Below, piece after piece: positions 6,777 to 10,610 of a DNA stretch of 10,610 nucleotides. Numbering within the stretch: position 1 is the stretch's first letter; the number at the start of each line of letters is the position of its first letter. Origin of the DNA: Streptomyces sp. MMG1533. GTDB taxonomy: Bacteria; Actinomycetota; Actinomycetes; Streptomycetales; Streptomycetaceae. The stretch is taken from positions 1-10,610 of the forward strand of contig NZ_LGDG01000049.1 of NCBI RefSeq assembly GCF_001279775.1, in the 5' to 3' direction. The notes beneath the pieces were generated by a model that saw only the letters and a list, made by a program, of their open reading frames with translations, was not told where the DNA came from and did not search any database. Position numbers and translations under genes: made by a program.

Positions 6777-7768
6777 CGTGCCTTCCTCCGGGAGATCTGA
6801 TCGACAGTCACCGCGAGGATCACCAGAACGCCGGTGATCAGGGTCTGGTAGATGGATGCGACGCCCATCAGCTGGAGGCCGTTGCGGAATACTCCGACGA
6901 TGAGGACGCCGATGAAGGTGCCCAGGACCGAGCCGCGTCCGCCGAAGAGGCTGGTGCCGCCGAGGACCACGGCGGTGATGCTGTCGAGGTTGTCGGTCTG
7001 CCCGGCCTGCGGGTCACCGACTCCGGTGCGGGAGATGAGCAGCAGGGCGGCGATGCCGTACAGCAGGCCGGCCACGGTGTAGATGCCGATGGTGAGGCGG
7101 GAGGTACGGATGCCGTTGAGCCGGGCCGCTTCGGCGCTGTTGCCCAGGGCGTAGACGTGCCGGCCCCAGCCGGTGCTGCTCAGCGTGTAGGCGAGGAGGA
7201 GGAACAGGGCGATGGTGACCAGGGAGCCGTAGGTGATGTCCGTGTGGCCCAGCGGGAAGGTCTCTCCGAGGGCCGTCAGCGGGCCGGGCAGGCTGGTGAC
7301 CGTCTGCTCCTCGGAGTAGATGTGGGTCAGTGCGAACGCCACGTTGAGCATGCCGAGGGTCACGATGAACGGCGGGAGTGGGATTTTCTGCACCAACAGC
7401 CCGTTGAGCAGCCCGAAGCCGCCGCAGACGCCCAGGCCCAGCGCGATTGCGACGAGGGGTGGGACGGAGCCCTCGGCCGCCATCTTGGCGATCACGATGC
7501 TGCCGAAGGCCATTACCGCCCCGCACGACAGGTCGATGCCCGCGGTGAGGATGATCAGGGTCTGCCCGATGGCGAGGGTGCCCACGACCATGACCTGCTG
7601 CACGATCAGTGAGAAGTTCCCGCCGGTCAGGAACTGGTCGGTCGAGAAGGAGAAGAAGGCGCAGGCCAGGAGGAGGGCGGCCAGGGGCCCGGTGGTCGGC
7701 GCCGTGAGCAGTCTGCGGGCCGTGGTCGGTGCTTTGAGCTCCGAGTACGGCGTGGTCATGGCTGTCAT
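6773..7768 (-). CDS. ABC sugar transporter permease, CUT2/RbsC-FrcC type
   Basis: Membrane component of the sugar importer, 331 residues with many hydrophobic segments. Family hallmarks are QTLIILTAGIDLSCGAVMAF in the N-terminal half and the cytoplasmic loop GGTSLFGGRGSVLGTFIGVL near the C-terminus, which contacts the ATPase. I place the start at the ATG at 7768 because AAGGA lies 6-7 nt upstream; the open frame continues to 7837 but that extension is arginine-rich and runs through the intergenic hairpin. A second ATG at 7759 is possible. It overlaps the ATPase gene by 4 bp and follows the binding-protein gene after a 150-bp gap containing a strong hairpin. Substrate specificity for fructose is inferred from the linked kinase and GH32 gene. 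Confidence 0.93.
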   Translation of the reverse strand: MTAMTTPYSELKAPTTARRLLTAPTTGPLAALLLACAFFSFSTDQFLTGGNFSLIVQQVMVVGTLAIGQTLIILTAGIDLSCGAVMAFGSIVIAKMAAEGSVPPLVAIALGLGVCGGFGLLNGLLVQKIPLPPFIVTLGMLNVAFALTHIYSEEQTVTSLPGPLTALGETFPLGHTDITYGSLVTIALFLLLAYTLSSTGWGRHVYALGNSAEAARLNGIRTSRLTIGIYTVAGLLYGIAALLLISRTGVGDPQAGQTDNLDSITAVVLGGTSLFGGRGSVLGTFIGVLIVGVFRNGLQLMGVASIYQTLITGVLVILAVTVDQISRRKAR

Positions 7769-7839
7769 GCGAAGTCCTTGTAGGAAGACAGATGTCCTTG
7801 TCCGAGGACGAGGGCTGAAGCGCCGCCGCCGGGACAAGG

Positions 7840-7880
7840 GGGGCGGTCGTCCCTGGTCGGGGAGGCGGGCCGACCGCCCC
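7840..7880 (-). promoter_or_regulatory. Strong hairpin between the binding-protein and permease genes
   Basis: GGGGCGGTCG (7840-7849) and CGACCGCCCC (7871-7880) are perfect 10-bp inverted arms around a 21-nt loop. The element starts 38 nt after the binding-protein stop in the transcribed direction. A stem here is well known in ABC operons as a partial terminator or 3' stabiliser that keeps binding protein in excess over membrane components; that role is inference here. Confidence 0.6.
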
Positions 7881-7918
7881 GCTGAGGGGAGTGGCGGTGT
7901 CGTACGGTCCTAGGGGGC

Positions 7919-8935
7919 TCAGCCCCAGCAGTTCTCCAGGCCGTAGGCGGTGTCCTTCGAGGTGACCCCGGCCTGCGCCTTGTCGGTGATGAGGGTGACT
8001 CCGGTGTCGGTGTAACCGGACGCCTTCTTGCCGTCCTTGGCGTACGTCACGACGGCCTTGACGCCCTCGGCGGCCATCTTCAGCGGGTACTGCTGCGAAG
8101 TCGCGGCGATCTTGCCGTCCTTGACAGCCTGGGTGCCGGTGCAGCCGCCGTCGACGGAGACGATCAGCACGTCCTTCTCCCGGCCCTTGGCCTTCAGCGC
8201 GGTGTACGCGCCCAGAGCCGCCGGTTCGTTGATGGTGTAGACGACGTTGATGTCGGGCGACTTCTGGAGGCAGTTCTCCATCGCGGTCTGGCCCTTGGCC
8301 TGGTCGCCGCCGGTGTCCTGGGCGCAGACGACGTCCTTGTCGGTGGCGCCGAAGCCCTTCAGGAAACCGTTGTGCCGCTGGACGCCGACGGAGACGCCCG
8401 GCGCGAGGTCGAGCGCGGCTATCTTCGCCGTCTTGCCCTTCATCGCGGCCTTGGCGTACTCGCCGATCAGCTCACCGGCCTTGAGGTTGTCGGTGGCGAA
8501 GAGGGCGTCGACCGCGCTCTCCGGCTCGGTCGGGGTGTCCAGCGCGATGACCAGAACGCCCTTGGCGCGGGCCTTCTCGATCGCGGGCACGATCGCCTTG
8601 GAGTCGCTCGGAGTGATCAGGATGCCCTTCACACCGGCGGCGACCATGTTCTCGATGGCGGTGACCTGACCGGCGTTGTCCCCGTCGAACTTGCCCGCCG
8701 CGGTGGACAGTTGCACGCCGTTCTCCTTAGCGGCCTTCTCCGCGCCCTCCTTCATCTTCACGAAGAACGGGTTGGTGTCGGTCTTGGTGATCAGACCGAC
8801 CTTGACCTCGCCCGAGCCGGAGCTCGATGAGCCGGAACCGGAGCCGGAACCGCAGGCCGTCAGGGTGAGGGCCGCGACGCCCGTGACTGCGGCGGCTCTG
8901 AGGAGGGAGGAGGACAGGCGAGTGGTGCGAGACAT
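7919..8935 (-). CDS. ABC sugar-binding lipoprotein (FrcB/RbsB-like, CUT2)
   Basis: The extracellular substrate-binding component, 338 residues. Residues 1-28 are a lipoprotein signal: basic SRTTR start, hydrophobic core, and lipobox LTAC with Cys28 as the lipidation site. A flexible Gly/Ser linker ([14 protein letters not shown]) follows. The mature part is a type I periplasmic-binding fold, with [20 protein letters not shown] at its start, [19 protein letters not shown], and [20 protein letters not shown] in the second half. The ATG at 8935 is preferred over one at 8965 because AGGAG lies 6 nt upstream and the signal peptide then has normal length. It is the first gene of the transporter unit, with two operators and a promoter-like sequence in its upstream region. 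A fructose ligand is inferred from context and family resemblance. Confidence 0.94.
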   Translation of the reverse strand: MSRTTRLSSSLLRAAAVTGVAALTLTACGSGSGSGSSSSGSGEVKVGLITKTDTNPFFVKMKEGAEKAAKENGVQLSTAAGKFDGDNAGQVTAIENMVAAGVKGILITPSDSKAIVPAIEKARAKGVLVIALDTPTEPESAVDALFATDNLKAGELIGEYAKAAMKGKTAKIAALDLAPGVSVGVQRHNGFLKGFGATDKDVVCAQDTGGDQAKGQTAMENCLQKSPDINVVYTINEPAALGAYTALKAKGREKDVLIVSVDGGCTGTQAVKDGKIAATSQQYPLKMAAEGVKAVVTYAKDGKKASGYTDTGVTLITDKAQAGVTSKDTAYGLENCWG

Positions 8936-8996
8936 GATCGACTCCTGTGGGATAGCGGGCGGCACGGGGTGTGGATCAGAGCATGCCGCTCGGTGG

Positions 8997-9010
8997 TGTC
9001 ATCGTTGACT
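8997..9010 (-). promoter_or_regulatory. LacI-type operator 2 of the ABC operon (proximal)
   Basis: On the minus strand this reads AGTCAACGATGACA, a near-palindrome with the central CG typical of LacI-family sites; only the first base departs from the TGTCA/TGACA arms. Its start is 16 bp from the start of the neighbouring site, placing the two on nearly the same helical side at about one and a half turns. It is identical to the distal site of the GH32 promoter. Confidence 0.75.
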
Positions 9011-9012
9011 TA

Positions 9013-9026
9013 TGTCATCGTTGACA
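9013..9026 (-). promoter_or_regulatory. LacI-type operator 1 of the ABC operon (distal), also facing the kinase gene
   Basis: On the minus strand this reads TGTCAACGATGACA, with perfect TGTCA/TGACA arms around a centre containing CG. It lies 13 nt downstream of the candidate -10 of the ABC operon promoter. On the plus strand it contains TTGACA (9021-9026), so it could also overlap a -35 element for the divergent kinase gene, allowing one site to control both directions. Confidence 0.75.
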
Positions 9027-9039
9027 CTGCCTGGCGAGG

Positions 9040-9069
9040 ATGATGGACTCCGCATCCCGGCAACGTCAA
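9040..9069 (-). promoter_or_regulatory. Candidate promoter of the ABC operon (TTGACG-N18-CATCAT)
   Basis: On the minus strand TTGACG (9069 to 9064) is separated by exactly 18 nt from CATCAT (9045 to 9040). The -35 matches the consensus at five of six positions and the -10 at four of six, including the last AT. The same two hexamers at the same spacing occur upstream of the GH32 gene, which is the main support. The operators follow after 13 nt, a position where bound repressor would block initiation or early elongation. Confidence 0.55.
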
Positions 9070-9192
9070 TGCCTTCCACGCGTCACAAATTGGCAACGTC
9101 CGTAGCCGGCCCCCGCGCAGCGGGTCGGTGCCGGTGCGTCGCGCGGCCCCTTTTGCCCGGTCTTTCCGCGCCTTTCCGAGGGAGAGCAGCCC

Positions 9193-10155
9193 ATGAGCCA
9201 GCGTCAGATCACCGTTCTGGGGGAGTGTGTCGCGGACGCCTTCACCGAACCGGCAAACGCCTCGAACGAACTCGCTCTGCGGGTGCTGCCGGGCGGCGGA
9301 CCTGCGAATACGGCGGTGGCTCTGGCCAGACTGGGCACCTCGGCCCGCTTCCTGGCGCGGCTGTCCGGCGATGTGTTCGGCCGCCTGTTCCGGGCCCACC
9401 TGGAGGCGTCCGGCGTGGACCTGTCGTATGCCGTGGCCGCCGCCGAGCCCAGCACGCTGGCCGTGGCGGAGTTGGATGCCGCGGGGCAGGCCGCGTTCTC
9501 GTTCCACGCGCAGAACACGGCCGACTGGCAGTGGACTTCAGGGGAACTGGCAAGGGTGGATCTGTCCGAAACGGCCTGTGTGCACACCGGGTCGCTGGCG
9601 CTGGTCCGTGAGCCCGGCGGGTTGGTGGTGGAGGAGTTCCTGGCAGCAGCGGCTCCGCGGGCCACCATCAGTATCGATCCCAACGTCCGGCCGCTGCTGG
9701 TGCACCCCGAGGTCTACCGCGCCCGGCTGGCGCAGTGGTGCGGTCTCGCCGACATCCTGCGGCTGAGCGGGGACGACCTGGAACTCCTCCTGCCGGGCAC
9801 CCCACCCGAGCAGGCGTGCGACACCTGGCACGCTGCGGGCGTACGGCTCGTCGTGATCACGCTGGGCGCCGACGGCGCCCTGGCCTCACTCGACGGCGAA
9901 CGGCTGCGGGTGCCCGCCGTGGCCACGCGGGTCGTCGACACGGTCGGCGCGGGGGACTCCTTCGCCGCCGGCCTGCTGCACCACCTTGGCGCCCGCGGAC
10001 TCCTCGGTGGCCGGCTGGCCGATCTCGGTCTCGGTGATGTCGCGGAAGCCTGCCGGTTCGGCACTCGGGTCGCGGCCCTGACCTGCTCGGTTGCCGGTCC
10101 CAATCCACCGTGGCAGGACCAGCTGGCACAGCTCACGGCCGCCGGTGGCGCCTGA
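9193..10155 (+). CDS. PfkB-family carbohydrate kinase, probable fructokinase
   Basis: A cytoplasmic sugar kinase of 320 residues that should use ATP to phosphorylate imported sugar, most likely fructose. The PfkB/ribokinase signatures are both present: the N-terminal sugar-binding GGGPANTAVALARLG (34-48) and the C-terminal DTVGAGDSFAAGLL (249-262), with Asp255 as the catalytic base and the GAGD anion hole. The middle has SIDPNVRP and LRLSGDDLELL, typical of bacterial fructokinases in this family. Length is normal. The ATG at 9193 follows GAGGGAG at 8-nt spacing. It is transcribed divergently from the ABC operon across a 257-bp region containing the two operators and ends just before the GH32 promoter. 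Whether the product is fructose-6-phosphate or another hexose phosphate cannot be settled from sequence. Confidence 0.92.
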   Translation: MSQRQITVLGECVADAFTEPANASNELALRVLPGGGPANTAVALARLGTSARFLARLSGDVFGRLFRAHLEASGVDLSYAVAAAEPSTLAVAELDAAGQAAFSFHAQNTADWQWTSGELARVDLSETACVHTGSLALVREPGGLVVEEFLAAAAPRATISIDPNVRPLLVHPEVYRARLAQWCGLADILRLSGDDLELLLPGTPPEQACDTWHAAGVRLVVITLGADGALASLDGERLRVPAVATRVVDTVGAGDSFAAGLLHHLGARGLLGGRLADLGLGDVAEACRFGTRVAALTCSVAGPNPPWQDQLAQLTAAGGA

Positions 10156-10157
10156 CG

Positions 10158-10187
10158 GGCGGACGGGCTTCGCCGGTCGATTCCGCC
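10158..10187 (+). terminator. Possible terminator hairpin after the kinase gene
   Basis: GGCGGA (10158-10163) and TCCGCC (10182-10187) form a 6-bp stem with an 18-nt loop immediately after the kinase stop. There is no U-tract. It lies just before the GH32 promoter, so it could insulate the two units. Confidence 0.3.
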
Positions 10188-10194
10188 TGAACTG

Positions 10195-10224
10195 TTGACG
10201 CATCGGCTGCACTTCGCTCATCAT
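10195..10224 (+). promoter_or_regulatory. Candidate promoter of the GH32 gene (TTGACG-N18-CATCAT)
   Basis: TTGACG (10195-10200) and CATCAT (10219-10224) are separated by 18 nt, matching the ABC operon promoter in both hexamers and spacing although the spacer sequences differ. The first operator begins 11 nt further on. Identity of hexamers, spacing and operator layout at two places makes a functional promoter likely. Confidence 0.55.
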
Positions 10225-10235
10225 CGGGCCTTCGA

Positions 10236-10610
<375 letters not shown>

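Noticed and set aside
7769..7837. Longer permease with a start at 7837
   Set aside because: The added residues are arginine-rich and encoded by the intercistronic region; the ATG at 7768 has a good SD at normal spacing.
8997..9026. A CRISPR-like repeat
   Set aside because: There are only two 13-bp copies with a 3-bp gap; LacI-type symmetry with central CG and the copy before GH32 explain them as operators.
9112..9124. CCCGC-GCA-GCGGG hairpin in the kinase leader as an RNA switch
   Set aside because: A 5-bp stem in very GC-rich DNA is expected by chance, and there is no partner structure or known riboswitch motif.

Overview
The window is high-GC DNA with strong G/C bias at third codon positions, Actinobacteria-style Shine-Dalgarno sequences and a transposase of a type common in Streptomyces. 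The source is very probably Streptomyces or a close relative; this is inferred from composition and family resemblance, not from a marker gene.

Left part (1-3435). A short open frame entering from the left edge (1-204) cannot be assigned. Next, on the minus strand, is a compact pair: an HSL-type alpha/beta-hydrolase (stop at 1035) followed 16 nt later by a WYL-domain HTH regulator (299-1018). Upstream of these, also on the minus strand, is a 12-helix-type MFS transporter (2167-3435) with a perfect 7-3-7 palindrome in its upstream region.

Middle (3436-4831). This is accessory, decaying DNA. It holds an IS5-family DDE transposase pseudogene broken by two independent single-base deletions (3609-4416), an inverted repeat at its left side, a fragment resembling the 3' half of a CAU-anticodon tRNA (about 4434-4481) just past its end, and about 350 bp with only small palindromes.

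Right part (4832-10610). This is a coherent fructose/fructan utilisation locus. On the minus strand, in transcription order, are a sugar-binding lipoprotein, a CUT2-type permease, a single-domain ABC ATPase (ATGA overlap with the permease) and a LacI-family repressor. Divergent from them is a PfkB/fructokinase-like kinase (9193-10155). Downstream of the kinase is the start of a secreted GH32 beta-fructosidase (10377 to the edge). The inferred flow is: the exported GH32 enzyme releases fructose from levan, inulin or sucrose-type sugars, the ABC system imports it, and the kinase phosphorylates it.

The strongest non-coding signal is a promoter-operator module present twice, in front of the ABC operon and in front of the GH32 gene. 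Each copy has TTGACG-N18-CATCAT, then after 11 or 13 nt two LacI-type 14-mers (TGTCAWCGATGACA and AGTCAACGATGACA) exactly 16 bp apart. The linked LacI protein is the obvious candidate to bind both. Several hairpins, one with 12 pairs in the GH32 5' leader and one of 10 bp between the binding-protein and permease genes, suggest a second, RNA-level layer of control. I found no CRISPR array, complete RNA gene or defence system.
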